From positions 1,625,001 to 1,689,000 of the forward strand of contig NZ_CP064356.1 in assembly GCF_018141545.1 (NCBI RefSeq): a DNA stretch of 64,000 nucleotides. The letters run 5' to 3'. The notes beneath the pieces were generated by a model. That model made no database searches, had not been told where the DNA came from, and saw nothing but the letters and a program-made list of their open reading frames with translations. Every line of letters starts with the position of its first letter. Within the stretch, counting starts at the first letter, position 1. A program made the translations under genes and the position numbers. The stretch is from Miltoncostaea oceani. Lineage in GTDB: Bacteria; Actinomycetota; Thermoleophilia; Miltoncostaeales; Miltoncostaeaceae. Shown here piece by piece: positions 9,570 to 18,604 of this stretch.

Positions 9570-10856
9570 GTGAGTCAGGACAGGCTGGTCATCCGGGGCG
9601 GCCGTGCGCTGTCCGGCACCATCGTGCCGAGCGGCAACAAGAACGCCGCTCTGCCGATCCTCGCTGCGTGCCTCCTGACGGACGAGGAGGTCGTGCTCGA
9701 GAACGTGCCGGACATCCTCGACGTGCACGTCATGCTCGCCCTCCTCGACGACCTCGGGGTGAGCATCCGCGACGAGGGCCCGAACTCCCTCGCCCTGCGG
9801 GCCGACCGCGTGCGCACCACGCACCTCGACCCCGACCTCTGCCGGCGCCTGCGGGCGTCGCTGCTGCTCGCGGGCCCGCTGCTCGCCCGCTGCGGCCAGG
9901 TCGAGCTGCCGCTCGCCGGGGGCGACTTCATCGGCCGCCGCCGCGTCGACACCCACCTCCTCGCGTTCCGGGGCCTCGGCGCCGAGTGCGTCGTCGAGCG
10001 CAGCTACAACCTGCGCCACTCCGGGCTGCGCGGCGCCGAGATCTTCCTCGACGAGGCGTCCGTCACCGCGACCGAGAACGCCCTCATGGCGGCGGTCATC
10101 GCGACGGGGCGCACCGTCATCCTGAACGCGGCGAGCGAGCCGCACGTGCAGGACCTCGCGCGCTTCCTCGTCGAGCTGGGCGCCCAGATCGACGGCATCG
10201 GCACCAACCGGATGGTCGTCGACGGGGTCGACCGCCTCCACGGCGGACGCTTCCGGATCGGGCCGGACCACATCGAGATCGCCTCGTTCATCGGCCTCGG
10301 CGCGATCACCGGGTCCGACCTGACGATCACCGACGTGCGCGCCGAGGACCTGCGCATGATCAACCTGACCTTCGAGCGCCTCGGCATCCGCGTCGAGTAC
10401 GAGGGCGACACCCTCCGCGTGCCGCCCGACCAGGACCTCCGCGTCATCGCCGACGAGGGCGACGCCATCCCGAAGGTCGACGACGGCATCTGGCCCGCGT
10501 TCCCCGCGGACCTCACCAGCATCGCCGTCGCCGTCGCCACGCAGACGCACGGCACGGTGATGATCTTCGAGAAGATGTTCGAGAACCGGCTGTTCTTCGT
10601 GGACAAGCTCGTCGCGATGGGCGCGCGCATCGTCGTCTGCGACCCCCACCGGGTCGTGATCAGCGGGCCGGCGCAGCTCTACGGCGAGCGGCTCGAGAGC
10701 CCCGACATCCGCGCCGGCATGGCGATGCTGATCGCGAGCCTCGCGGCGAAGGGCGTCAGCGAGATCGGCAACGTCGGCCAGATCGACCGCGGCTACGAGC
10801 GGATCGACGAGCGCCTGCAGGCGGTCGGCGCCGACATCGAGCGTGTCCGTGAGTGA
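9570..10856 (+). CDS. murA: UDP-N-acetylglucosamine 1-carboxyvinyltransferase
   Basis: 428 residues, normal for the family. It transfers enolpyruvate from PEP to UDP-GlcNAc, the first committed cytoplasmic step of peptidoglycan synthesis. The N-terminal GTIVPSGNKNAALPILAACL carries the substrate-binding Lys/Asn, and C-terminal SPDIRAGMAMLIASL and QIDRGYERIDE match conserved Arg-containing motifs. The active-site loop reads PLAGGDFIGRRRVD: the usual Cys is Asp (residue 119), the change that makes mycobacterial and chlamydial MurA insensitive to fosfomycin. Its end overlaps hisZ by 14 bp, so cell-wall and histidine genes may share a transcript. Confidence 0.96.
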   Translation: MSQDRLVIRGGRALSGTIVPSGNKNAALPILAACLLTDEEVVLENVPDILDVHVMLALLDDLGVSIRDEGPNSLALRADRVRTTHLDPDLCRRLRASLLLAGPLLARCGQVELPLAGGDFIGRRRVDTHLLAFRGLGAECVVERSYNLRHSGLRGAEIFLDEASVTATENALMAAVIATGRTVILNAASEPHVQDLARFLVELGAQIDGIGTNRMVVDGVDRLHGGRFRIGPDHIEIASFIGLGAITGSDLTITDVRAEDLRMINLTFERLGIRVEYEGDTLRVPPDQDLRVIADEGDAIPKVDDGIWPAFPADLTSIAVAVATQTHGTVMIFEKMFENRLFFVDKLVAMGARIVVCDPHRVVISGPAQLYGERLESPDIRAGMAMLIASLAAKGVSEIGNVGQIDRGYERIDERLQAVGADIERVRE

Positions 10857-12114
10857 CGGCGAGGCCGGGGCCCCGGCGATCCCGCCGGCCGCGCTCCCGG
10901 CCGGGTCGAAGGACGTGCTCGCCGTCGAGGCCCGGGAGCTCCGCGCCGTCGAGGGCGCCCTCCGGGGACGCTTCGCCGCGTACGGCTACCGCGAGGTCAT
11001 GACCCCGGTGCTGGAGTTCGCCGAGGTGATCGACCGCGCCCAGGAGGCGGGCCTGCGCGACGCGTTCCGCCTCTTCGACGACACCGGCCGCGTGCTGGTG
11101 CTCCGCCCCGACCTCACCATCCCGACCGCCCGCCTCGCCGCGACGCGGATGGCCGACCACCCCGGCCCCGTCCGCGTCTCGTACCTCGCACGGGTCTTCC
11201 GGCCGCCGTCGCCGGGGCGCCCGCGGGCGTCCGAGCAGCGCCAGGCCGGCATCGAGCTCATCGGCGAGGGCGGCCCCGGCGGTGACGCCGAGGCGCTCGC
11301 CCTGCTCGTCGACAGCCTCCGCGCCTCCGGGCTCGAGGGGCTGCGCGTCGGCGTCGGCGACGTCTCGCTGACGGCGGCGGTCCTCGACGGCCTCGGCGTC
11401 GCGCCCGCGATGCGCGAGCGCATGCGCGCCGCCCTCGGCGCCCGCAACTTCGTGGAGTGGCGGCGCCTCGCGCGGGCCGCGGCGGGGGAGGGGTCGCGCG
11501 CCGACCTGCTCGTCGCGCTGCCGACCCTGCGCGGCGGCCCCGAGCTGCTCGACCGGATCTCCGGGGAGATCCCGGCCGCGGCCGCGGCGTGCGCCCGGCT
11601 CGGCGTGATGCTCGACCTGCTCGCCGGCCTCGGCGTCGCCGACGCCGTCGTGCTCGACCTGGGCGTCCTGCGCGAATGGCGCTACTACTCCGGTGTGGTG
11701 TTCGAGGCGTACGCGCCGGGTGTCGGCGCACCGATCGCGATGGGCGGCCGCTACGACGACCTGGCGGGCCGCTTCGGCAGCCCGCGCCCCGCCGTCGGCT
11801 TCGGCATCACCCTCGACCTCCTGCACCAGGCCCTGCTCGCCGCGGACGGCGAGGATCCCGGGCCGCGCGACGGCGTCGTGCTCGTCGGTGGGCTCGACAC
11901 GATGGCGCCGACGGCCGCCGCCGCCCGCGCCGCGGGGATGACCGTGATCGCCGTCGCCGCCGACGACCCCGACCCCGAGGCCCTCGCCGCCGCCGACGGC
12001 TGGCGGTGGGTCGCCCGCGGGACCGGCGACGGCGGCTGGGACGTGCTCGACTGCGTGACCGGGGAGCGCTCCCGCCACGCCCGCCTGGACGAGGTGCTGC
12101 GATCGCCGGCCTGA
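10843..12114 (+). CDS. hisZ: ATP phosphoribosyltransferase regulatory subunit
   Basis: 423 residues and related to histidyl-tRNA synthetase: class II motif 2-like VSYLARVFRPPSPGRPRASE, QRQAGIELIG, and WRYYSGVVFEAYAPG/MGGRYDDLAGRFG of the histidine-binding region. Its position directly before a short-form hisG, and not an aminoacyl-tRNA synthetase context, identifies it as HisZ, the regulatory partner needed by short HisG. It starts at GTG inside the murA end (14-bp overlap). The C-terminal 90 residues are more divergent and could be an anticodon-binding-like remnant. Confidence 0.9.
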   Translation: MSVSDGEAGAPAIPPAALPAGSKDVLAVEARELRAVEGALRGRFAAYGYREVMTPVLEFAEVIDRAQEAGLRDAFRLFDDTGRVLVLRPDLTIPTARLAATRMADHPGPVRVSYLARVFRPPSPGRPRASEQRQAGIELIGEGGPGGDAEALALLVDSLRASGLEGLRVGVGDVSLTAAVLDGLGVAPAMRERMRAALGARNFVEWRRLARAAAGEGSRADLLVALPTLRGGPELLDRISGEIPAAAAACARLGVMLDLLAGLGVADAVVLDLGVLREWRYYSGVVFEAYAPGVGAPIAMGGRYDDLAGRFGSPRPAVGFGITLDLLHQALLAADGEDPGPRDGVVLVGGLDTMAPTAAAARAAGMTVIAVAADDPDPEALAAADGWRWVARGTGDGGWDVLDCVTGERSRHARLDEVLRSPA

Positions 12115-12740
12115 GGATCTGCGTGCCGCTCGGCGCCCTCTTCCCCGGGTCGATCGAGGCGCTCGAGGCCGCCGGCGTCGACGTCGCGCCCCTGCGCGAC
12201 CTCGGGCGCCGCCTCGTCATCGAGGCGCCCGACGGGACGACGTTCATCACGACCCGCCCCAGCGACGTCCCCACCTACGTCGAGGCCGGCGCCGCCGACA
12301 TCGGCATCGTGGGCAAGGACGTCCTGCACGAACGCGCCCCCGACGTCTACGAGCTGCTCGACCTCGGCTTCGGCGGCTGCCGCATGGTCTACGCGACCCG
12401 GGAGGGGGACGACCCCACCCCCGCGGCCCTCGAGCACCTCGGGGTGGTCCGGGTCGCGACGAAGTACCCGGTCTCCGCGACGGAGCACTTCACGCGCACC
12501 GGCCGTCAGGCCGAGGTCGTCAAGGTCAACGGCTCCGTCGAGCTCGCGCCCCTCGTGGGCCTCGCGCACGGCATCGTCGACCTCGTCGCGACCGGCCGCA
12601 CGCTCCGGGAGAACGGCCTCGTCGAGCGGGAGCCGATCTTCGACTCCTCCGCGCGCCTCATCGCGAACCGCGTGAGCCAGACCCTGCGCGCCGGGGAGCT
12701 GGAGGAGGTCGTCGGGCGGATGGGGGAGGTGCCGGCGTGA
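12111..12740 (+). CDS. hisG: ATP phosphoribosyltransferase catalytic subunit, short form
   Basis: 209 residues; catalyses the first step of histidine synthesis, joining ATP and PRPP. Family motifs are DVPTYVEAGAADIGIVGKDV, the PRPP-facing RVATKYP and VVKVNGSVELAPLVGLA, and IVDLVATGRTLRENGL. It lacks the C-terminal regulatory domain, consistent with HisZ upstream. No ATG, GTG or TTG lies in frame before the first beta strand, so the best start is CTG at 12111, overlapping the hisZ stop as CTGA. The GTG at 12123 would delete that strand. The usual PKGRLF motif reads PLGALF, losing the Lys and Arg. Confidence 0.93.
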   Translation: MRICVPLGALFPGSIEALEAAGVDVAPLRDLGRRLVIEAPDGTTFITTRPSDVPTYVEAGAADIGIVGKDVLHERAPDVYELLDLGFGGCRMVYATREGDDPTPAALEHLGVVRVATKYPVSATEHFTRTGRQAEVVKVNGSVELAPLVGLAHGIVDLVATGRTLRENGLVEREPIFDSSARLIANRVSQTLRAGELEEVVGRMGEVPA

Positions 12741-14002
12741 GCGGACCCCGCCGCGCCCGCCTGCGGTCCGGGGGCGCGCAGGCGATCGCCCACACGCTGC
12801 GCCCCGAGGGGGACGCGCCCGAGGTCGCCGCCGCCGTGACGCAGACCCTCGAGGACGTCCGCACCCGCGGCGACGACGCCCTGGTGGAGGGCGCCCGCCG
12901 GTTCGACGACCCCGACTTCACCCACGACCGCCTGCGGGTGCCGCAGACCGCCATCGAGCGGGCCGTCGACGCGCTCGACGAGGACCTGCGCGCCGCGATC
13001 GTCGCCGCGGCCTCCCAGGTGCGGATCGTCTCCGAGGCCCTGCTGCCCGACGACCGTCACGTCACGCTCCCGTTCGGCCAGCGGGTGCAGGTGCGCAACG
13101 TCCCCGTCGACTCCGCCGGGTGCTACGCCCCCGGGGGACGGGCGGTGTACCCGTCGAGCCTCATCATGGGCGTCGTCCCCGCGCAGGCCGCCGGGGTGGA
13201 GCGGATCGTCGCCGTCAGCCCGCCCGGCCCCGGGGGACGCCCGGCGCCGGCGATCCTCGCCACCGCCGGCCTGCTCGGGATCGACGAGGTCTACGCCGCC
13301 GGGGGCGCCGCCGCGATCGGCGCGCTCGCCTACGGCACCGCGACCGTCCCGCCCGTCGCGGTGATCGTCGGGCCCGGCAGCCCCTGGGTGCAGGAGGCGA
13401 AGCGGCAGGTGTTCGGCGTCGTCGGCATCGACGGCGTCGCCGGCCCGAGCGAGGTCCTCATCATCGCCGACGCGTCCGCGGACCCGGAGGCCATGGCGCT
13501 CGACCTGCTGGCGCAGGCCGAGCACGGCGCCGACTCGCCCGCGGTGCTCGCGAGCGACGACCCCGAGGTGATCACGGCCGTCGAGGCGGCGCTCGCCGGG
13601 CTGCCGGACGCCCCCGGTCCCATCACCCTCGTCGAGTGTGCCAGCATGCCCCTGGCGGTCGAGCTGGCCGAGGCGATGGCGCCCGAGCACCTCCAGATCG
13701 CGACCCGCGACCCCGAGGCGCTGGCGGCGCGGATCACCCGCTCGGGGGCGGTCTTCACCGGCCCCAACTGCGCGACCGCCTTCGGCGACTACGTCGCCGG
13801 CTCCAACCACGTCCTGCCCACCGGGGGCGCCGCACGTCACGCGTCGGCCCTCGGTCCCACCACGTTCCTGCGGAGGATGTCCGTGGTCGAGATGACCGAC
13901 GAGGCCGTCGCGGCGCTCACGCCCCACCTGGCGGCGCTGGCCGACGCCGAGGGGTTCACGATGCACCGCCGCTCGGCCGAGTCGCGGCGGAGGACGACGT
14001 GA
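12737..14002 (+). CDS. hisD: histidinol dehydrogenase
   Basis: 421 residues; oxidises L-histidinol to histidine in two NAD-dependent steps. Zinc-ligand motifs are intact: AQAEHG (Gln and His), GDYVAGSNHVLPTGG (Asp) and the C-terminal EGFTMHRRS (His). The catalytic stretch APEHLQIATRD and nucleotide-binding AGCYAPGGRAVYPSSLIMG are also present. The GTG start overlaps hisG by GTGA and the stop overlaps hisB by GTGA, so translation of the cluster is probably coupled. Confidence 0.97.
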   Translation: MSGPRRARLRSGGAQAIAHTLRPEGDAPEVAAAVTQTLEDVRTRGDDALVEGARRFDDPDFTHDRLRVPQTAIERAVDALDEDLRAAIVAAASQVRIVSEALLPDDRHVTLPFGQRVQVRNVPVDSAGCYAPGGRAVYPSSLIMGVVPAQAAGVERIVAVSPPGPGGRPAPAILATAGLLGIDEVYAAGGAAAIGALAYGTATVPPVAVIVGPGSPWVQEAKRQVFGVVGIDGVAGPSEVLIIADASADPEAMALDLLAQAEHGADSPAVLASDDPEVITAVEAALAGLPDAPGPITLVECASMPLAVELAEAMAPEHLQIATRDPEALAARITRSGAVFTGPNCATAFGDYVAGSNHVLPTGGAARHASALGPTTFLRRMSVVEMTDEAVAALTPHLAALADAEGFTMHRRSAESRRRTT

Positions 14003-14586
14003 GCCGGGTCGGCGAGGCGCACCGCGCCACCGGCGAGACCGACGTGCGCGTGCGCGTCGACCTCGACGGGTCGGGTGCGTCCACGATCGCGACCGGCGTC
14101 GGCTTCTTCGACCACATGCTGACCCTGCTCGCCCGCCACTCCCTGATCGACCTGGAGGTCGCCGCCCGCGGCGACCTCGAGACGGGCAGCCACCACACCG
14201 TCGAGGACGTCGGCATCACGCTCGGCCAGGCCCTCACCTCGGCGCTCGGCGACCGCTCCGGCATCGAGCGCTACGGCGCGTCCCTGATCCCCATGGACGA
14301 GTGCCTCGTGCAGTGCGCGCTCGACCTCTCCGGGCGGCCGTTCACGGCGATCGACGTCCCGCTGCCGTCCACGGTGATCGGCGGGTTCGAGACCGAGCTG
14401 CTGTCCGAGTTCCTGCGCGGGCTGGCGAACCACGCCGGCCTGACGCTGCACGTGCGCCTGCTGGTGCCGGGCAACGCCCACCACGCGATCGAGGGCACCT
14501 TCAAGGCCGTCGCCCGTGCGCTCGCGGTGGCCGTCGCCCCGAACCCGCGGGTGACGGGCGTGCCGTCGACGAAGGGCAGCCTGTGA
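13999..14586 (+). CDS. hisB: imidazoleglycerol-phosphate dehydratase
   Basis: 195 residues, the single-domain type without a histidinol-phosphatase part. The two His-rich metal motifs are present: GVGFFDHMLTLLARHS and GSHHTVEDVGITLGQA near residues 38-75, and a second set including LRGLANHAGLTLHVRLL and GNAHHAIEGTFKA. It dehydrates imidazole glycerol phosphate. GTG start overlapping hisD and GTGA overlap into hisH. Confidence 0.97.
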   Translation: MSRVGEAHRATGETDVRVRVDLDGSGASTIATGVGFFDHMLTLLARHSLIDLEVAARGDLETGSHHTVEDVGITLGQALTSALGDRSGIERYGASLIPMDECLVQCALDLSGRPFTAIDVPLPSTVIGGFETELLSEFLRGLANHAGLTLHVRLLVPGNAHHAIEGTFKAVARALAVAVAPNPRVTGVPSTKGSL

Positions 14587-15224
14587 GCCCCCGCCTCGCC
14601 GTCCTCGACTTCGAGATGAGCAACCTCCGCAGCGCCGTGAAGGCGCTGGAGCGGCTCGGCGCCGACGTGCGCGTCGCGGTCGACCCCGACGGGGCGCGCG
14701 ACGTCGACGGGGTCGTGCTGCCCGGCGTCGGCAACTTCGGCGAGGCGATGCGCCGCATGGGCGCCCGCGGCCTCGACACCGCCGTGCGCGACGCCGTCGA
14801 CCGGGGGGTGCCGGTGATCGGCATCTGCCTCGGCCTGCAGCTGCTCTTCGCCGAGAGCGAGGAGAGCCCCGGCGTCCCCGGGCTCGGCATCCTGCCGGGC
14901 GCCGTGCGCCGCCTGCGCACCGACCGCAAGCTCCCCCACATCGGCTGGAGCCACGTGACGTGGGCGCCGGACAGCGTGCTCGGGCCCGACGACCCCGGCG
15001 ACGCCGCGGCCTCGACCTACTACTTCGTCCACACCTACGCGTGCGAGCCGGAGGACCCGTCGCTGGTGCTGGGGCGCGCCGAGCACGGCACCCCGTTCTG
15101 CGCGTCCGCGGGCCGGGAGGGGGTCATGGGCGTCCAGTTCCACCCCGAGAAGTCGAGCGCCGCGGGCCTCGGCCTGCTGGGCCGCTGGATCGCGTCGGTC
15201 GGCGCCGGGGCGGTGGCCCGGTGA
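14583..15224 (+). CDS. hisH: imidazole glycerol phosphate synthase, glutaminase subunit
   Basis: 213 residues. Class I glutamine amidotransferase with nucleophile Cys in [11 protein letters not shown] and the His-Glu pair in [10 protein letters not shown]. The oxyanion-loop motif [11 protein letters not shown] is present. It supplies ammonia to HisF, encoded two genes downstream. GTG start overlaps hisB; the end overlaps hisA. Confidence 0.97.
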   Translation: MSPRLAVLDFEMSNLRSAVKALERLGADVRVAVDPDGARDVDGVVLPGVGNFGEAMRRMGARGLDTAVRDAVDRGVPVIGICLGLQLLFAESEESPGVPGLGILPGAVRRLRTDRKLPHIGWSHVTWAPDSVLGPDDPGDAAASTYYFVHTYACEPEDPSLVLGRAEHGTPFCASAGREGVMGVQFHPEKSSAAGLGLLGRWIASVGAGAVAR

Positions 15225-15964
15225 TCACCCTCTACCCGGCGATCGACCTGCAGGACGGGCGCGCCGTGCGCCTCCGCCAGGGCGACTTCGCACAGACCAC
15301 CGTCTTCAGCGAGGACCCCGTCGACCAGGCCCGCCGGTTCGCGGCCGACGGGGCGACGTCGCTCCACGTCGTCGACCTCGACGGCGCCCGGGCGGGCGAG
15401 CCGGTCCACGCGGCGCTCGTCGCGAGCATCGCCGCCGCGTTCCCCGGCACCGTCCACCTCGGCGGCGGGCTGCGCTCGCGCGCGGCCATCGAGACCGCCC
15501 TCGCGACCGGCGTCGACCGCGTCGTCGTCGGGACCGCCGTCATCGACGACCGCGACCTGCTCGCCTGGGCCGTCGACCGCCTCGGCGACCGCCTGGTCGT
15601 GGCCCTCGACGCCCGCCAGGGGAAGGTCGCCACCCACGGCTGGACGAAGGTCACCGACCGCGACGCCATCGACGTCGCGACGGGGCTGCTCTCCATGGGC
15701 GTCCGCCACCTCGCGTACACCGACATCAACCGCGACGGCACCCTCGGCGGACCGAACCTCGCCGCCATGCGGCGGCTCGCCGACGCGGCCCCCCCGCTCC
15801 GCCTGATCGCCTCCGGCGGCGTGTCGTCCCTCGACGACCTGCGGCGCGTGCGGGACCTCGGCGTCGCCACGCTCGACGGCGTGATCGTCGGCCGGGCGCT
15901 CTACGAGGGTCGCTTCACCGTGACCGAGGCGCTCGACGTGCTCGGGGCGGGGAGCCGGGCGTGA
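15221..15964 (+). CDS. hisA: ProFAR isomerase
   Basis: 247 residues forming a (beta/alpha)8 barrel with the two phosphate-binding halves: [10 protein letters not shown] and [13 protein letters not shown]. The acid/base Asp pair is in the [13 protein letters not shown] strand and the [16 protein letters not shown] segment. It catalyses the Amadori rearrangement of ProFAR to PRFAR. An additional PriA-type activity on the tryptophan intermediate, known from some actinobacteria, cannot be excluded. Overlaps hisH and hisF by GTGA. Confidence 0.95.
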   Translation: MITLYPAIDLQDGRAVRLRQGDFAQTTVFSEDPVDQARRFAADGATSLHVVDLDGARAGEPVHAALVASIAAAFPGTVHLGGGLRSRAAIETALATGVDRVVVGTAVIDDRDLLAWAVDRLGDRLVVALDARQGKVATHGWTKVTDRDAIDVATGLLSMGVRHLAYTDINRDGTLGGPNLAAMRRLADAAPPLRLIASGGVSSLDDLRRVRDLGVATLDGVIVGRALYEGRFTVTEALDVLGAGSRA

Positions 15965-16716
15965 TCCGCGTCATCCCCTGCCTGGACGTCAACGCCGGGC
16001 GGGTGGTGAAGGGGGTCAACTTCGTCGGCCTGCGCGACGCCGGCGACCCCGTCGAGCTGGCGTCCCGGTACGACCGGGAGGGCGCCGACGAGCTCGTCTT
16101 CCTCGACATCACCGCGAGCCACGAGGAGCGGGGGACGATCGTCGACCTCGCCCGGCGGACGGCGGAGGAGGTGTTCATCCCCTTCACCATCGGGGGCGGG
16201 CTGCGCTCCGAGGACGACATGTACGCCGTGCTCGCCGCCGGCGCCGACAAGGTGTCGCTCAACTCCGCGGCGGTCCGCGACCCCGCGCTCATCACCCGCG
16301 GGTCGGCGCGCTTCGGCGCCCAGTGCATCGTCGTCGCCATCGACGCCAAGCGGCGCGCCGACGGGAGCGGCTGGGAGGTCTTCCTCAACGGCGGCCGGCT
16401 CGAGACGGGCCGCGAGGCCGTCGCGTGGGCCGCCGAGGCCGCGGAGCGGGGCGCGGGGGAGCTGCTGGTCACCTCGATGGACCGCGACGGCACCCAGGGC
16501 GGGTTCGACTGCGAGCTGCTCGCCGCCGTCACCGCGGCCGCGCCCGTGCCCGTCATCGCCTCGGGCGGGGCGGGGACGCTCGGGCACTTCCCGCAGGCCG
16601 TCACGGAGGGCCACGCCGACGCGGTCCTCGCGGCGTCGGTGTTCCACGACGGCGTCTACACCATCGCCGAGGTCAAGGACGCGATGGCCGGCGCCGGGGT
16701 CCCGGTCCGGCGCTGA
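15961..16716 (+). CDS. hisF: imidazole glycerol phosphate synthase, cyclase subunit
   Basis: 251 residues. Typical HisF start [19 protein letters not shown] with catalytic Asp, the second Asp in [16 protein letters not shown], and phosphate loops [12 protein letters not shown] and [13 protein letters not shown]. With HisH it closes the imidazole ring and releases AICAR. It is the last his gene here; hisC, hisE and hisI are not in the window. Confidence 0.97.
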   Translation: MIRVIPCLDVNAGRVVKGVNFVGLRDAGDPVELASRYDREGADELVFLDITASHEERGTIVDLARRTAEEVFIPFTIGGGLRSEDDMYAVLAAGADKVSLNSAAVRDPALITRGSARFGAQCIVVAIDAKRRADGSGWEVFLNGGRLETGREAVAWAAEAAERGAGELLVTSMDRDGTQGGFDCELLAAVTAAAPVPVIASGGAGTLGHFPQAVTEGHADAVLAASVFHDGVYTIAEVKDAMAGAGVPVRR

Positions 16717-16732
16717 CCGCGGCGGTGCCGGG

Positions 16733-16738
16733 TAGGGT
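16733..16738 (+). promoter_or_regulatory. -10 element (TAGGGT), leaderless-type
   Basis: TAGGGT ends 6 nt before the ATG of the RidA gene, with no ribosome-binding site between, so a leaderless message is predicted. Confidence 0.55.
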
Positions 16739-16744
16739 GACCCC

Positions 16745-17143
16745 ATGAGGACGATCCGCACCGACGCCGCGCCCGCACCGGTCGCCGGCGCCCCGTACAG
16801 CCAGGCGGTCGCCGTCGAGCCGGGGACGCTCGTCTACGTCTCGGGCCAGGTGCCCGTCGACCCCGGCACCGGCGCCCTCGTCGAGGGCGACGTCGGCGTG
16901 CAGACGGCACTCGCCCTCCGCCACGTCGCCGCCGTGCTCGCCGCGGCGAACGGGAACCTCCGCCACGTGGTCAAGACCACCGTCTTCCTGACCGACCTGC
17001 CCGGCGACTTCGCCGCCATGAACGCCGTCTACGCCGAGGCCTTCACCGGCCACGCGCCCGCCCGCGCCACCGTCGGCGTCGCCGCCCTCCCACTGGGCGC
17101 CCGGGTCGAGATCGAGGCGGTCGCCGTCATCCCGAACGGGTGA
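16745..17143 (+). CDS. ridA: RidA family enamine/imine deaminase
   Basis: 132 residues, the family's usual size. Conserved features are the N-terminal APYSQAVAV, VYVSGQVPVDP, the catalytic Arg in HAPARATVGVAALPLGARVE, and the C-terminal Glu in RVEIEAVAV. RidA hydrolyses reactive 2-aminoacrylate and related imines made by PLP enzymes. It has its own promoter and is not coupled to hisF (28-bp gap). Confidence 0.93.
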   Translation: MRTIRTDAAPAPVAGAPYSQAVAVEPGTLVYVSGQVPVDPGTGALVEGDVGVQTALALRHVAAVLAAANGNLRHVVKTTVFLTDLPGDFAAMNAVYAEAFTGHAPARATVGVAALPLGARVEIEAVAVIPNG

Positions 17144-17161
17144 GCGGCGTGCGTCCCCCCG

Positions 17162-17413
17162 CTACTCGGCCCAGGTCCGCCGCTCGAGCAGGCTGTCCAA
17201 CGCGATCCGGTCCAGGTAGTCCGGCGCCTCGGAGATCGGCCGGCCCTCGTTGACGGGGTCGCGCACCCAGGTGCGGAACCGCTCGTCGGCCTCCTCGAAC
17301 CGCGCGCGCAGCTCCAGCAGCGTCAACCCCTCGAACTTCGCGAAGGCGGACAGGATCTCGGGCGCGACGGGCGCGTTGTCGGCGAGCTTGCGGGAGACCG
17401 GGTCGTAGGCCAC
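17162..17413 (-). CDS. small hypothetical protein
   Basis: 83 residues from GTG at 17413; a TAGGAT element lies 7 nt upstream on the same strand. The sequence (YDPVSRKLADNAPVAPEILS, LTLLELRARFEEADERFRTW, PISEAPDYLDRIALDSLLER) is soluble and mostly helical with acidic surfaces; it may be a small protein-interaction module. I recognise no family. It is convergent with ridA and divergent from the nucleotidyltransferase gene. The reading frame continues upstream but only as a shadow of that gene. Confidence 0.6.
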   Translation of the reverse strand: MAYDPVSRKLADNAPVAPEILSAFAKFEGLTLLELRARFEEADERFRTWVRDPVNEGRPISEAPDYLDRIALDSLLERRTWAE

Positions 17414-17420
17414 GTCGACG

Positions 17421-17426
17421 ATCCTA
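17421..17426 (-). promoter_or_regulatory. -10 element (TAGGAT on minus strand), leaderless-type
   Basis: TAGGAT on the minus strand is followed by 7 nt and the GTG at 17413. The AGGA inside it could be misread as a ribosome-binding site. Confidence 0.45.
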
Positions 17427-17473
17427 GCCGCCGGGCCGCCGCGGGGGTCGCCGACCATCCCCTCGTCCGCCGC

Positions 17474-18604
17474 GTGCGCCCCCACCTGACGGGCGACGTC
17501 AGCGCCGTCGGCGGCGTGGTGCGCGACGCGCTCCTCGGCCTGCCCCCCGGCGGCGAGCTGGACCTGCTGATCGAGGGTGACGCCGTCGTGCTGGCGGAAC
17601 GCGTCGGGCGGGCGCTCGGCGCCCGTGTCGTCGCGCACACCCGCTTCGGGACCGCCGTGCTCGGCCTGCCGCACGGCGGCGAGATCGACATCGTCACCGC
17701 ACGCACCGAGAGCTACGCCCACCCCGGGGCGTTGCCGGACGTGACCCCCGCGAGCCTCCCCGACGACCTCGCCCGTCGCGACTTCACCGTCAACGCGATG
17801 GCCGTCGGCCTGAGCGGCGCCCGCGAGGGGGAGCTGACCGACCCCCACGGCGGCGTCGCCGACCTCGCGGCCCGCCTGGTGCGCACGTTGCGCCCCGGGG
17901 CGTTCCACGAGGACCCGAGCCGGCTGGTGCGCGCCGCCCGGTACGCCGCGCGCCTCGGGTTCGCCCTCGCGCCGGCGACGGCGGACGAGGCGCGGGACGC
18001 CGCCGCCACGCTCGACCCCGGTTCGCCCCGGGTCGCCGAGGAGCTGCGGCGCCTGCTCGACGAGCCGGACGCGGGGGCCGCGCTCGCGCTGCTGGAGGAC
18101 CTCGGCGTGCCGTGGGTCGCCCCGGGCGCCGCCGGGGGCATCGCCGCGCTCGACGCCGCCGGGCGGCACGTCGCCGCGCCGGGCCTCGTCCCCTGGGCCG
18201 TCCGCCTCGGCGCCGCGGTGCGCCCCGCGGCCGTCCCCGGCGTCGCCCTGCCCGGCTGGGCGCGGACCGTCGCCGCCGAGGTCCAGGCCGGCCCGGCGCT
18301 CGCCGCCGCCGTCGCGGCCGCCGACCGGCCGTCGGCCGTCGACCGCCTGCTGCGCGGCGCGCCGCCCGCGACCGCCGTCGCGGCCCTCGCCGCGGGCGCC
18401 GACGCCGTCGGGACGTGGTGGGAGGGCGACCGGCACCGGGAGCCCGCCGTGCGCGGATCGGACCTCGTGCGCGAGGGCGTCGCCCCGGGGCCGGCGATCG
18501 GCCGCGCCCTCGAGGAGGTGCGCGCCGCGCTGCTCGACGGCCGCGTCGACGGGGCCGACGAGCAGCTCGCCCTGGCCCTCCGCGTGGCGCGGGACGCGGC
18601 GTGA
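17474..18604 (+). CDS. CCA-adding enzyme / poly(A) polymerase family nucleotidyltransferase
   Basis: 376 residues, class II tRNA nucleotidyltransferase fold. It has the nucleotide-binding SAVGGVVRDALLG, the metal motif region GGELDLLIEGD, RRDFTVNAMAVGL, TDPHGGVADLAARLVRTLRP and FHEDPSRLVRAARYAARLGF. The C-terminal half is helical and Ala-rich. The metal motif, usually DxD, reads ELD, so the first Asp is Glu. It could add CCA, only part of it, or A tails. The tRNA-Pro gene in this window does not encode CCA, so the organism needs such an enzyme. GTG 17474 is the first usable start; the strand before VGGVVRD is short. Confidence 0.83.
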   Translation: MRPHLTGDVSAVGGVVRDALLGLPPGGELDLLIEGDAVVLAERVGRALGARVVAHTRFGTAVLGLPHGGEIDIVTARTESYAHPGALPDVTPASLPDDLARRDFTVNAMAVGLSGAREGELTDPHGGVADLAARLVRTLRPGAFHEDPSRLVRAARYAARLGFALAPATADEARDAAATLDPGSPRVAEELRRLLDEPDAGAALALLEDLGVPWVAPGAAGGIAALDAAGRHVAAPGLVPWAVRLGAAVRPAAVPGVALPGWARTVAAEVQAGPALAAAVAAADRPSAVDRLLRGAPPATAVAALAAGADAVGTWWEGDRHREPAVRGSDLVREGVAPGPAIGRALEEVRAALLDGRVDGADEQLALALRVARDAA

